A stretch of DNA of 64,000 bases from an uncultured Pelagibacteraceae bacterium (lineage in GTDB: Bacteria > Pseudomonadota > Alphaproteobacteria > Pelagibacterales > Pelagibacteraceae): assembly GCA_902591535.1 (NCBI GenBank), contig CACJBA010000001.1, forward strand, positions 62,001-126,000. The letters are read 5' to 3'. The position numbers and the translations under genes were made by a program. Below are positions 56,102 to 64,000 of the stretch, one piece after another (the stretch's first letter is position 1; each line of letters begins with the position of its first letter). The notes under the pieces are model-generated. The model was given only the letters and a program-made list of their open reading frames with translations. It searched no databases and was not told the origin of the DNA.

Positions 56102-56713
56102 TTGAAAAAAAATAAAATCTCTAAGAATTGGGTAAACAAACAACGTAGAGATATCTATGTAAGACAATCAAAAGTAGATGGTTACAGAGCTAGATCGGCT
56201 TATAAATTAATTGAAATTGATGAAAAATTTAAAATTTTTAAAGGTGGTTTATCAATAATTGATATTGGTGCGGCTCCTGGTAGTTGGTCACAATATGCTC
56301 TTAAAGCCTCAAAAAATAGTAAGTTAATATCTGTAGATCTAAAAAAAATGCAACCAATAGGTAATAGCGTCCAAATTCAAGGGGATTTCACAGAAGAGAA
56401 AATTCAAGAAGAAATAAAAAAAAATATAAATACTAAAGTTGACGTTGTGATGTCTGATATGGCTGTAGACACAACTGGTATTAAAAATATCGACTCAATT
56501 CAAACTGGAGAACTTTGTAAAGAGGCAATGAACTTTGCAAAAGATTTAATGAAAGAAAATGCTTACTTTATTTCAAAGATTTTTATGGGTGGGACATTTA
56601 ACGAAATCGTCGCAGAGGGAAAAAAATATTTTAAAGAAGTTAAGGTTTTTAAACCAAAATCTAGCAGAAAAGATTCAAAAGAAAGTTTTATAGTTTGTAG
56701 AAAAATTCGATAG
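56102..56713 (+). CDS. rlmE: 23S rRNA (uridine-2'-O)-methyltransferase
   Basis: Methylates U2552 of 23S rRNA in late 50S assembly. The 203 residues match FtsJ/RrmJ: the substrate-binding lysine/arginine start YRARSAYKLIEIDEKF, SAM site DIGAAPGSWSQYAL, the catalytic MSDMAVDTTG and KIFMGGTF. The start is TTG directly after the previous stop; no in-frame ATG exists near the N-terminus. K/D/K/E tetrad residues appear to be present. Confidence 0.93.
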   Translation: MKKNKISKNWVNKQRRDIYVRQSKVDGYRARSAYKLIEIDEKFKIFKGGLSIIDIGAAPGSWSQYALKASKNSKLISVDLKKMQPIGNSVQIQGDFTEEKIQEEIKKNINTKVDVVMSDMAVDTTGIKNIDSIQTGELCKEAMNFAKDLMKENAYFISKIFMGGTFNEIVAEGKKYFKEVKVFKPKSSRKDSKESFIVCRKIR

Positions 56714-56750
56714 AGACTTTTAATTTAAAAGGAATCGTATATAAAAGATT

Positions 56751-57827
56751 ATGGTTCCTATAAAAGAAGCACTTACCTTTGACGATGTTACATTAGCTCC
56801 AAAGTATTCTGAAATATTGCCTTCTGAAACAGATACCGGTGTATCTTTAACTAAGTATTTAAAACTTAAAATTCCACTTCTATCATCTGCAATGGATACA
56901 GTTACTGAAAGCAGAATGGCTATAGCTATGGCAAAAGCTGGAGGTATAGGAGTTATTCATCGAAATCTAGATATTGAAAAACAGTTATCAGAAATAAAAA
57001 AGGTTAAAAAACAAAAATTAGTAGTTGGAGCAGCTGTAGGTGCAGCACCAAATGAATTTGTTAGAGCTAAAGAAATAATTAAAGAGGGCGTAGATTTAAT
57101 TGTAGTGGATACAGCGCATGCCCATACAAAGAAAGTTGCTGAAATAATTAAATATATAAAAAAAATTAAGACTAACAAAATCGCATTGTGTGCAGGGAAT
57201 ATTGCAACACCAGAAGCTGCAAAATTCCTTATAAATCTAGGAGTAGACGTAATTAAGGTTGGTATAGGGCCGGGCTCTATTTGTACAACAAGATTAGTTG
57301 CTGGTATTGGAGTTCCTCAGCTAAGTGCAATTTTAGCTGTAAGAGGTGGTTTAAAGAATAAAAATGTTAAAATAATTTCAGATGGTGGAATAAAATATTC
57401 TGGTGATTTGGCAAAAGCTTTTGCTGCAGGTGCTGATGCGGTAATGATAGGTTCATTATTTGCAGGAACAAATGAAACCCCGGGAAAATTAATCAAAAAA
57501 AAAGGTCAACTCTTTAAGAGCTTTAGAGGAATGGGGTCTGTTGGAGCTATGAACAAAGGATCAGCTGACAGATATTTTCAAAAAAAACAAAAAGATTCCT
57601 CAAAATATGTGCCAGAGGGTGTTGAAGGTTTTGTTAAATATAAAGGAGAAGTTGGGACCATTATTTATAAATTAATTGGTGGATTGAAATCTTCTATGGG
57701 TTATCTTGGATCAAAAACTATTATTAAATTAAGAAATAAACCACAGTTTGTAAAAATTACAAAAGCTGGATTTTACGAAAGTATGGTTCATAATGTGGAT
57801 GTGGTAAAAAACGATAGTAAATATTAA
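56751..57827 (+). CDS. guaB: IMP dehydrogenase lacking the CBS (Bateman) domain
   Basis: NAD-dependent enzyme that converts IMP to XMP, the committed step to GMP. It is 358 residues rather than about 490. The catalytic barrel is complete: [41 protein letters not shown] with the active-site Cys, [20 protein letters not shown] and EGVEGF. The sequence runs from [21 protein letters not shown] straight into KLVVGAAVG, where the two CBS modules normally sit. Nucleotide regulation through CBS should therefore be absent. It is linked to guaA through a small TPR gene. Confidence 0.93.
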   Translation: MVPIKEALTFDDVTLAPKYSEILPSETDTGVSLTKYLKLKIPLLSSAMDTVTESRMAIAMAKAGGIGVIHRNLDIEKQLSEIKKVKKQKLVVGAAVGAAPNEFVRAKEIIKEGVDLIVVDTAHAHTKKVAEIIKYIKKIKTNKIALCAGNIATPEAAKFLINLGVDVIKVGIGPGSICTTRLVAGIGVPQLSAILAVRGGLKNKNVKIISDGGIKYSGDLAKAFAAGADAVMIGSLFAGTNETPGKLIKKKGQLFKSFRGMGSVGAMNKGSADRYFQKKQKDSSKYVPEGVEGFVKYKGEVGTIIYKLIGGLKSSMGYLGSKTIIKLRNKPQFVKITKAGFYESMVHNVDVVKNDSKY

Positions 57828-58267
57828 TGAGCAATTTTTTTAAGATAATTGGACTATTACTGTTAACAATTTCTTTTAATAGCACATCTTATAGTAAAGA
57901 AAATTTTTTTAATGAAGCTCTAGAATTATTCAAAAAAGAAAAATATGAGGATGCACGTTTTTTATTTGAAAGAAATATAGTTTTTAATCCAAAGGATGCA
58001 AATTCATATTTATATTTGGCTAAAATTTATAACCAAGAAGAAAATCAAAGAAAAGAAGAATATAATTTAGAAACAACACTTTTAATCCAGCCTGATAACG
58101 AAGAAGCCTTATTAATGTTGATAAAAATTGCTCTAGAAAAATCTAATTATGAAAAAGTCAAAAATCTTTCTGACAAGTTTGTGAAAGTTTGCAAAAATTT
58201 ATGTGGTGAAAATAAAGATATTCAAGATTCATTAAAAAATATAGAACCAGAAAATAATGAGTCTTGA
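57827..58267 (+). CDS. Exported TPR-like protein
   Basis: A 146-residue protein with a signal peptide (about 1-21) followed by tetratricopeptide-like helix pairs ([45 protein letters not shown]...). Probably a periplasmic adaptor; no partner is identified. It overlaps guaB by 1 base and guaA by 11, so it is transcribed with both, though function does not suggest a link to purine synthesis. Confidence 0.7.
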   Translation: MSNFFKIIGLLLLTISFNSTSYSKENFFNEALELFKKEKYEDARFLFERNIVFNPKDANSYLYLAKIYNQEENQRKEEYNLETTLLIQPDNEEALLMLIKIALEKSNYEKVKNLSDKFVKVCKNLCGENKDIQDSLKNIEPENNES

Positions 58268-59819
58268 TCAAAATTTGGATAAAATCTTAATCATAGATTT
58301 TGGATCACAATTTACTCAATTAATTGCAAGAAGAGTAAGAGAATTAGGCATTTTTTCTGAGATAATTAGTCATAAAAAAATTAAACTAAAAGACATAAAT
58401 AATGCTGTTAAGGGAATAGTATTATCTGGTGGCCCATTAAATGTTTATCAAATAAAAAAATACTCATTTGATAAAAAAATTTTGCAACTTAATGTACCAG
58501 TGCTTGGAATATGTTTTGGTCATCAAATATTATCAAAAATTAATGGTGGAAAAGTAAAACAGTCGAAACATCGAGAATTTGGGCTAGCTAATGTTTATAA
58601 AAAAAATAAAAGTCTCTTAACATCAAATTTTTTTGGAAATAAAAAATCCAAACAAGTTTGGATGAGTCATGCTGATCAAGTTTCAAAACTTCCAAAAAAC
58701 TTTAAAGTCGTAGCTTCAAGCACCAATTCAAAATTTGCAATTGTTGAAGATAAAATAAAAAAATATTATGGAGTACAATTTCATCCAGAGGTTACACATA
58801 CTGAAAATGGAAAAAAAATAATAAGTAATTTTATTTTTTTAATTTGTAAAATTAAAAAAAATTGGTCTTCAAAGGATCAAAAAAACCAATTAATTAAAGA
58901 TGTTAGAAAACAAGTTGGAACACATAAGGTAATTTGTGCTTTATCAGGAGGAGTAGATAGTAGTGTAGTTGCTCAATTACTGAATAAAGCTATTGGTAAA
59001 AAACTTTATTGTATTTTTGTAAACACAGGTCTTTTAAGGAAAAATGAGGAAGCTCAAGTAGTTCAAACTTTTAAAAAGCGTTTAAAAATGAATTTAATTT
59101 ATGTAAATGCTGAAAAAGAATTTTTGAAGAAGTTAAAAAATGTTTCTGATCCAGAAAGAAAGAGAAAAATAATAGGTAATTTATTTATTAAAATATTTGA
59201 AAGATATTCAAAGAAAATTAAAAATGTTAAATTCTTAGCTCAAGGAACTCTTTATCCAGATTTAATTGAGAGTAAATCTGTTACCGGTAGTCAAACCTCC
59301 AAAATCAAATCTCATCATAATGTTGGTGGTTTACCAAAAAAAATGAATTTAAAATTAGTAGAACCATTAAAATTTTTATTTAAAGATGAAGTAAGAAAAT
59401 TAGGATTAGAGTTAAAATTAAGTAAAGAAATTATCTCAAGACATCCATTTCCAGGACCAGGTCTAGCTATTCGAATGCCAGGTATAATTACGAATGAAAA
59501 AATAAAAATTTTAAAAGAAGCCGATTATTATTTTATCCAAGCTTTAAAAGACTACGGTCTTTATCACAAAATTTGGCAGGCATATGCAGCATTGCTTCCA
59601 GTAAAAACGGTAGGAGTCATGGGTGACAATCGAACGTATGAATATTTATGTTTATTGAGAGCTATTACCTCTGAAGATGGGATGACTGCAGACTATTATG
59701 AATTTAAAAAGTCTTTTATGCAAAATATATCAAACAAAATAGTTAACAGTATAAGGGGTATAAATAGGGTAGTGTACGACGTTACATCTAAACCACCTAG
59801 CACTATTGAATTAGAGTAG
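58257..59819 (+). CDS. guaA: GMP synthase (glutamine-hydrolysing)
   Basis: Amidates XMP to GMP. The 520 residues include the class I glutaminase domain ([19 protein letters not shown], nucleophile Cys in LGICFGHQ, and the His/Glu in [12 protein letters not shown]), the ATP pyrophosphatase loop [10 protein letters not shown], and the C-terminal dimerisation domain with RPPSTIELE-like ending KPPSTIELE. The start overlaps the TPR gene by 11 bases. Confidence 0.97.
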   Translation: MSLDQNLDKILIIDFGSQFTQLIARRVRELGIFSEIISHKKIKLKDINNAVKGIVLSGGPLNVYQIKKYSFDKKILQLNVPVLGICFGHQILSKINGGKVKQSKHREFGLANVYKKNKSLLTSNFFGNKKSKQVWMSHADQVSKLPKNFKVVASSTNSKFAIVEDKIKKYYGVQFHPEVTHTENGKKIISNFIFLICKIKKNWSSKDQKNQLIKDVRKQVGTHKVICALSGGVDSSVVAQLLNKAIGKKLYCIFVNTGLLRKNEEAQVVQTFKKRLKMNLIYVNAEKEFLKKLKNVSDPERKRKIIGNLFIKIFERYSKKIKNVKFLAQGTLYPDLIESKSVTGSQTSKIKSHHNVGGLPKKMNLKLVEPLKFLFKDEVRKLGLELKLSKEIISRHPFPGPGLAIRMPGIITNEKIKILKEADYYFIQALKDYGLYHKIWQAYAALLPVKTVGVMGDNRTYEYLCLLRAITSEDGMTADYYEFKKSFMQNISNKIVNSIRGINRVVYDVTSKPPSTIELE

Positions 59820-59841
59820 TTTTCAAATATAAGTAAAGCTT

Positions 59842-60261
59842 ATGAAATATTTACATACAATGATTAGAATTAAAAACGTAGATGAGTCTCTCAGGTTTTT
59901 CTGTGAAGGGCTTGGTTTACAAGAAACAAGAAGAATGGAAAATGAAAAAGGTAGATTTACTCTAATTTTTCTAGCAGCTCCTAATGATGAAAAAGCAGAG
60001 ATAGAATTAACTTATAATTGGGATGGTGATGAACTTGGTGAAGGTTCAAGAAATTTTGGCCATCTTGCATATAGAGTAGATAATATTTATGAAACCTGCC
60101 AAAGATTAATGGATATGGGCTACACTATTAATAGACCACCAAGAGATGGTCATATGGCTTTTGTTAGATCGCCAGACAAAATATCAATTGAAATACTTCA
60201 AGAAGGAAATTTAGAACCCAAAGAACCTTGGGCTTCAATGGAAAATACCGGCTCTTGGTAG
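59842..60261 (+). CDS. gloA: Lactoylglutathione lyase (glyoxalase I)
   Basis: Detoxifies methylglyoxal as its glutathione adduct. The 139 residues form two VOC half-modules. Conserved parts are HTMIRIKNVDESLRFFCEGLGL (first metal His), ELTYNWD, FGHLAYRVDNIYETC (second metal His) and RSPDKISIEILQ (metal Glu). Similar to bacterial nickel-type GloA. It sits 22 bases after guaA and 4 bases before panB. Confidence 0.92.
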   Translation: MKYLHTMIRIKNVDESLRFFCEGLGLQETRRMENEKGRFTLIFLAAPNDEKAEIELTYNWDGDELGEGSRNFGHLAYRVDNIYETCQRLMDMGYTINRPPRDGHMAFVRSPDKISIEILQEGNLEPKEPWASMENTGSW

Positions 60262-60265
60262 GTCG

Positions 60266-61039
60266 ATGAAAAAAAAAATTACAGATTTAATTAAAAAAAA
60301 AAATAAAAAAAAAATTGTAAGTTTAACTGCTTACTCAAAAAACATAGCTTCAATTTTAGACAACTATTGTGATATTGTTCTTGTAGGAGATTCTCTCGGT
60401 TCAGTTTTATATAATTATAAATCTACTAGAGAAGTATCTCTAAGTATGATGATAGAACATTCAAAGAGTGTCAGAATGGGAATTAAAAAAGCTTTAATGG
60501 TTGTTGATATGCCACATAATACCTATCGAAATTCAAAAGAAGCTTTAAAAAATGCAAAAAAAATAATGTTAAAAACCAAGTGTGACGCTGTGAAATTGGA
60601 GGGTGGAAAAAAAATTTATGAAACAGTTAAAACTTTAGTTAAAAATAAAATTCCGGTTATGGGTCATTTAGGTTTGCTTCCTCAGTCAGATAAAACATTT
60701 AAATTTAAAGGTAAAAAAAAGTTAGAGAGACAAAACATTATAAAGGACTCGCAATTATTAGAAAAAGCTGGAGTATTTTCAGTCGTTTTAGAATGCGTTG
60801 AAACTTCTTTAGCAAAACTTTTGACACAAAATTTAAAGGTACCAACAATTGGAATTGGAGCTTCCAAATATTGCGATGGTCAAATACTAGTTTTTGATGA
60901 TTTGATTGGATTAAATCCAATGAATTATAGGTTTGTAAAAAAATATGCAAATATTAGAAATGAAATTTCTAAAGCCGTTTCAAATTATTCAAAAGAAGTA
61001 AGAAAAATTAAATTTCCAAATAAAAATAACTCTTATTAA
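60266..61039 (+). CDS. panB: 3-methyl-2-oxobutanoate hydroxymethyltransferase
   Basis: First committed enzyme of pantothenate synthesis, transferring a hydroxymethyl group from methylene-THF to ketoisovalerate. The 257 residues match. The metal-binding segment VLVGDSLGSVLYNY, VVDMPHNTYRN, AVKLEGG, VMGHLGLLPQS and IGIGASKYCDGQILVFDD are all clear. It abuts the convergent TerC gene. No panC is in the window. Confidence 0.95.
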   Translation: MKKKITDLIKKKNKKKIVSLTAYSKNIASILDNYCDIVLVGDSLGSVLYNYKSTREVSLSMMIEHSKSVRMGIKKALMVVDMPHNTYRNSKEALKNAKKIMLKTKCDAVKLEGGKKIYETVKTLVKNKIPVMGHLGLLPQSDKTFKFKGKKKLERQNIIKDSQLLEKAGVFSVVLECVETSLAKLLTQNLKVPTIGIGASKYCDGQILVFDDLIGLNPMNYRFVKKYANIRNEISKAVSNYSKEVRKIKFPNKNNSY

Positions 61040-61651
61040 TTAAAAGTATTTTTTAAATTCTTCATTAATATTTAATATTTCAAGGTCCACTAATCCACCA
61101 ATTACTAGTTGAAGACCAACAATTAAGATAAACACCAAACCAACATAAGCTATCCAAATATGTCTTTGTATATAATTAGCCATATATGTTGCTAGAGCAC
61201 CAGTTAAAACAACTGATAACATAAGACCAAATATCATAAATCCAAAATATCCTTTTGCTGCCGCAACTACACCAATTACATTATCGAAACTAATCATGAT
61301 ATCTGCAAATAAAACTTTTCCAATACTGCTTATGTACGAAGGTTCCTTCCCTTTTTTTGTAGTAGGTTTAACTTTTTTAATGTCTAATAAATCTTTCCTT
61401 AAATCATTTACAATCCAAATTAATAACAAACCACCTAAAATCTTTATAAAATAAAATTCAAATAAAAAAGTTGCGAAAATTGCAAAAAAGATTTTAAAAA
61501 CGAAAGCTCCAATTACACCCCAAAGAATTATTTGTTTTCTATTTTTTGGAACAAAATTTGAAGCAATTGATCCAACAATTACTGCATTATCAGCAGTTAA
61601 TATAATGGTGATAAAAATTATATTGGTTAAAATTATGAGTTCTTCAATCAA
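61040..61651 (-). CDS. TerC/YjbE-family integral membrane protein
   Basis: A 203-residue membrane protein with about six helices and the TerC-family acidic metal sites: TADNAVIVGSIAS at about residues 18-31 and MISFDNVIGVVAA at about 119-131. Relatives are implicated in manganese or calcium efflux. The substrate here is unproven. It is 1 base from panB in convergent orientation. Confidence 0.85.
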   Translation of the reverse strand: MIEELIILTNIIFITIILTADNAVIVGSIASNFVPKNRKQIILWGVIGAFVFKIFFAIFATFLFEFYFIKILGGLLLIWIVNDLRKDLLDIKKVKPTTKKGKEPSYISSIGKVLFADIMISFDNVIGVVAAAKGYFGFMIFGLMLSVVLTGALATYMANYIQRHIWIAYVGLVFILIVGLQLVIGGLVDLEILNINEEFKKYF

Positions 61652-61704
61652 GATGGATTAATAATGTTTAAATTTTTTTAGTTTTTCAATAAATACCATT
61701 TTCA

Positions 61705-61735
61705 TAAAAAAGGCGGTCAAGTTTATGACCGCCTT
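61705..61735 (-). terminator. Terminator of the LivK-like gene
   Basis: Reading the minus strand, AAGGCGGTCA and TGACCGCCTT form a 10-base-pair stem around TAAACT, followed by a six-T run. It lies 20 bases after the end of the binding-protein gene and may serve both strands. Confidence 0.9.
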
Positions 61736-61754
61736 ATTAATATTTTATAATATT

Positions 61755-63011
61755 TTATCTTTCAGACCAAGTAGGCATTGGATATTTTAGTTTACAAGCT
61801 GCTAACTCAAATGGATATACTGTACAATATTTTCCATTTTGAACCTGCATCAAAATACCTCTAGTCTTTTCGTTTTGACCATCTGCACCAAATTTAATTC
61901 CTCTGTATGGAACTATTAGTGACTCTGATGACATATCTAAATTAACTAGAGCTTGTCTTATTTTCTCAGGATCAGTAGATCCTGCATTGTTGATTGCATT
62001 TGCTAAAGCCATAAATCCAGTAAAAGCTCTTGCAGGCACATCTGATAAATCTCTTCCACCAGAATGTGTTTTAAAAAGATCATTTACAGTTCCGATCATA
62101 GGAATAGTTTTAGCTAAGTCGGTGTTAAAAGGTGATCTTGTGATCACACCTTCGGCTTTACTTCCCATCGTATCTATAAACTTAGGATCTGTGTAACCAG
62201 CATTTTGAGCTACTAAAAGCTTAGGATTGTAATCAAGCTCTTTAGCAGTATTTAAAAACAAATAAGCATCTGCTGTATAAGAAGAAGGCAATAAAACATC
62301 AGGGTTTTTTGCTTTTAATCTTTGAACTTCAGAACTTAAAGTTGTTGTTTTTGCTTTGTAGCTAATTTTTTCTATAACTTTATAACCTTGCTCCTTAGCC
62401 ATTTTATCTTGAGTTCCACCACTGTCTGATCCCCAAAGAGTATCTTCATGAATAATACCAACAGTATTTAATTTGTTGCTATTTTTTTTATTGAAGTCAT
62501 TCATGAATTCAAACATTAATTGAGTGAACTCGCCATCGTGTGGAGTAACTCTAAAGAAATATTTAAATCCTCTTGTTGTAAGTTTTGGAGATGTAGATTC
62601 ACCATTAACCCATGGTATTCCAGCTCTTTCAGAAACTTGGCTTGCTGCACCTGTTACAGATGAATAGTAAGCTCCAAACATTGCATGAACCTTATCAGAA
62701 TTTAACATTTTTTCTGTTTCACCAACACCCACATCAGGTTTTCCACCATGGTCACCGACAACGATAGATATTTTTCCACCACCTAAGCCTTTTAAACCAG
62801 CATCTTTAGCTAAAGGCATTCCAGGAATGTTATGACTGTTGTTAATTATATCTAAAGCAGTTTTTACAGCAGCAACTGCATCTTTACCAACTTGTGCCAC
62901 AGGGCCAGTTAGCGGATATAGTACTCCGATTTTAACATCTTGTGCGTAACTGATTGCAGGTGCACAAACTAATGATAAAAAAGCGAATACTGTAAGAATA
63001 GATTTTCTCAT
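61755..63011 (-). CDS. livK: Branched-chain amino acid/amide ABC transporter substrate-binding protein
   Basis: A periplasmic binding protein of 418 residues with a signal peptide (about 1-23, ending ISYAQ). It matches the LivK/type I fold: VKIGVLYPLTGPVAQVGKDAVAAVKTALDIIN, AMFGAYYSSVTGAASQVSERAGIPWVN, and PDVLLPSSYTADAYLFLNTAKEL. The ligand could be branched-chain amino acids, amides or another small solute. UrtA-type urea binders are a possible alternative but I see no specific match. A GAGGGGA ribosome site precedes the ATG. It is divergent from livH and has its own terminator. Confidence 0.87.
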   Translation of the reverse strand: MRKSILTVFAFLSLVCAPAISYAQDVKIGVLYPLTGPVAQVGKDAVAAVKTALDIINNSHNIPGMPLAKDAGLKGLGGGKISIVVGDHGGKPDVGVGETEKMLNSDKVHAMFGAYYSSVTGAASQVSERAGIPWVNGESTSPKLTTRGFKYFFRVTPHDGEFTQLMFEFMNDFNKKNSNKLNTVGIIHEDTLWGSDSGGTQDKMAKEQGYKVIEKISYKAKTTTLSSEVQRLKAKNPDVLLPSSYTADAYLFLNTAKELDYNPKLLVAQNAGYTDPKFIDTMGSKAEGVITRSPFNTDLAKTIPMIGTVNDLFKTHSGGRDLSDVPARAFTGFMALANAINNAGSTDPEKIRQALVNLDMSSESLIVPYRGIKFGADGQNEKTRGILMQVQNGKYCTVYPFELAACKLKYPMPTWSER

Positions 63012-63127
63012 TTATTTCCCCTCGTATTTGTTTTTTAAAACAACATTTTAATACCAAATGAGAAACCAATTCAATGATTTACTTTTATATATATAATTGT
63101 CTATATATAGATAATTAATTTATTTAA

Positions 63128-63994
63128 ATGACATCTGAAATAATTCTTCAAGCACTAGTTACTGGATTAATGATGGGTTTGATTTATGCATTAATTGCAG
63201 CTGGCTTAAGTTTAATTTTTGGATTAATGGAAATAGTAAATTTTGCACATGGAGAACACTTGATGCTTTCTATGTTTTCTTCCTTTTGGCTTTGGTCTCT
63301 TTTTGGTTTAGATCCACTTTTTTCTATACCAATAACAATATTGCTTTTAGCTTTTTGTGGAATACTCACCCATTATTTTTTAATACGATATATTTTAAAA
63401 GCTAAAATGTTAATCCAAATATGTGCTACATTTGGATTATCAATTTTTATAAGATCTATCGCTCAATTATTATGGACACCAGATTTCAGAAATGTAGACA
63501 AACCTATATTAGAAGGTCGAATAGAGGTCGGATCAGTATTTATTGGACAACCACAACTTTATGCAAGTCTTGTGTGTTTGCTAGCCTTTATTGGTTTGTA
63601 CTTATTTGTTACTAAAACTGAAACTGGACTAGCTTTACAAGCTACAGCTCAAGATAGACACGCTGCAGAAGTTCTAGGAATACCATCAAATAAAATGTTT
63701 GCAATAGGTTGGGCAATAGGGCTTGGATGTGTAGGTGTTGCAGGTGGAATGATGGCAAATTATTTTTTCATTTTTACTGACGTAGGTATTAATTTTGCTC
63801 TATTTGCTTTTGTAGCTGTAGCGTTAGGTGGATTTGGAAGTATCATTGGATGTCTGTATGCTGGAATAATAATAGGATTAGTGGAGTCTTTAGGTGGACT
63901 TCTTATAGATCCTTCATTTAAACTTTTATATGTTTTTGTGATTTATTTACTAGTTGTAATTTATAAACCTCAAGGATTGTTTGGTAGGTATTGA
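63128..63994 (+). CDS. livH: Branched-chain amino acid ABC transporter permease LivH
   Basis: A 288-residue inner-membrane permease with about eight helices. Family segments are LIYALIAAGLSLIFGLMEIVNFAHGEHLMLSMF at the N-terminus, ALQATAQDRHAAEVLGIPSNKMFAIGWAIG and VALGGFGSIIGCLYAGIIIGLVESLGG (EAA-like coupling region). It is the first permease of a Liv set that continues beyond the window. It shares a 116-base divergent promoter region with the binding protein. Confidence 0.93.
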   Translation: MTSEIILQALVTGLMMGLIYALIAAGLSLIFGLMEIVNFAHGEHLMLSMFSSFWLWSLFGLDPLFSIPITILLLAFCGILTHYFLIRYILKAKMLIQICATFGLSIFIRSIAQLLWTPDFRNVDKPILEGRIEVGSVFIGQPQLYASLVCLLAFIGLYLFVTKTETGLALQATAQDRHAAEVLGIPSNKMFAIGWAIGLGCVGVAGGMMANYFFIFTDVGINFALFAFVAVALGGFGSIIGCLYAGIIIGLVESLGGLLIDPSFKLLYVFVIYLLVVIYKPQGLFGRY

Positions 63995-64000
63995 TGGAAA
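63994..64000 (+). CDS. Start of a further gene, probably LivM, cut by the window edge
   Basis: ATGGAAA begins at 63994, overlapping the livH stop by one base. Only two codons are visible; assignment rests on the common livH-livM order. Confidence 0.35.

Noticed and set aside
61755-63011. Binding protein read as UrtA, linking it to urease
   Set aside because: Only general LivK-type features are seen, it lies 18 kb from ureG, and the permease looks like LivH. The link is not supported.
1-64000. CRISPR arrays, rRNA genes, insertion sequences or phage genes
   Set aside because: No regularly spaced repeats, rRNA signatures, transposase motifs or inverted-repeat element ends were noticed on reading both strands.

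Overview
The window is very AT-rich, gene-dense DNA with short or overlapping gene junctions. No gap between genes exceeds 300 bases. A proteorhodopsin gene beside a ferredoxin and a thioredoxin-reductase-like flavoprotein, short reduced enzymes, and a recA-alaS-icd block point to a marine SAR11 (Pelagibacterales) alphaproteobacterium. That placement rests on gene content and recalled gene order; no search was run.

Region by region. 1-10.98 kb is core metabolism: a truncated uvrD, an AsmA-like protein, fumC, a MazG-like nucleotide hydrolase, nadC-nadA, tRNA-Leu(GAG), a YgfZ/CAF17-like protein, pyrC, an SMR transporter and prpE. 11.1-15.8 kb holds a blue-tuned proton-pumping proteorhodopsin, then a desaturase, [2Fe-2S] ferredoxin, ferredoxin reductase and GST, then a DksA-like regulator. 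15.9-43.4 kb looks like an accessory block. It contains a GT39/GT2 pair, a DUF1800-DUF1501 pair, a lysine-rich protein with a disrupted N-terminus, a very methionine/glycine-rich exported protein, a secreted glycoside hydrolase, a serine hydrolase, three related lyase/lectin-fold secreted proteins and a sulfatase-superfamily enzyme. It continues with a TRAP transporter, an aromatic ring-cleavage set, a BKACE enzyme and a complete urease cluster (ureDABCEFG). 43.4-64 kb returns to core genes: umuDC, small VOC and GFA proteins, a glycerate-kinase-like gene, tolC, recA, alaS, icd, psd-pssA, rlmE, a CBS-less guaB, guaA, gloA, panB, a TerC-like gene and a LivK/LivH ABC transporter running off the right edge.

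The most unusual signal is a nearly identical 38-nt element present twice (18132-18169 and 25118-25155), upstream of two exported-protein gene sets in the accessory block. Both copies can fold as an H-type pseudoknot. The only two differences between them fall on the two partners of one base pair and preserve pairing (C-G versus A-U). This suggests a structured cis-regulatory RNA that co-controls the DUF1800/DUF1501/Met-rich/GH set and the serine hydrolase/lyase/sulfatase set. I cannot match it to a known riboswitch class from memory.

How the genes may work together (inference). The exported hydrolase and lyase genes could attack a sulfated or uronate-containing glycan outside the inner membrane. 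The TRAP transporter could import an organic acid for the neighbouring ring-cleavage genes. Urease would release ammonium from urea. recA and umuDC each carry a similar GAAY-N7-GWAY direct repeat upstream, suggesting a shared damage-response operator.
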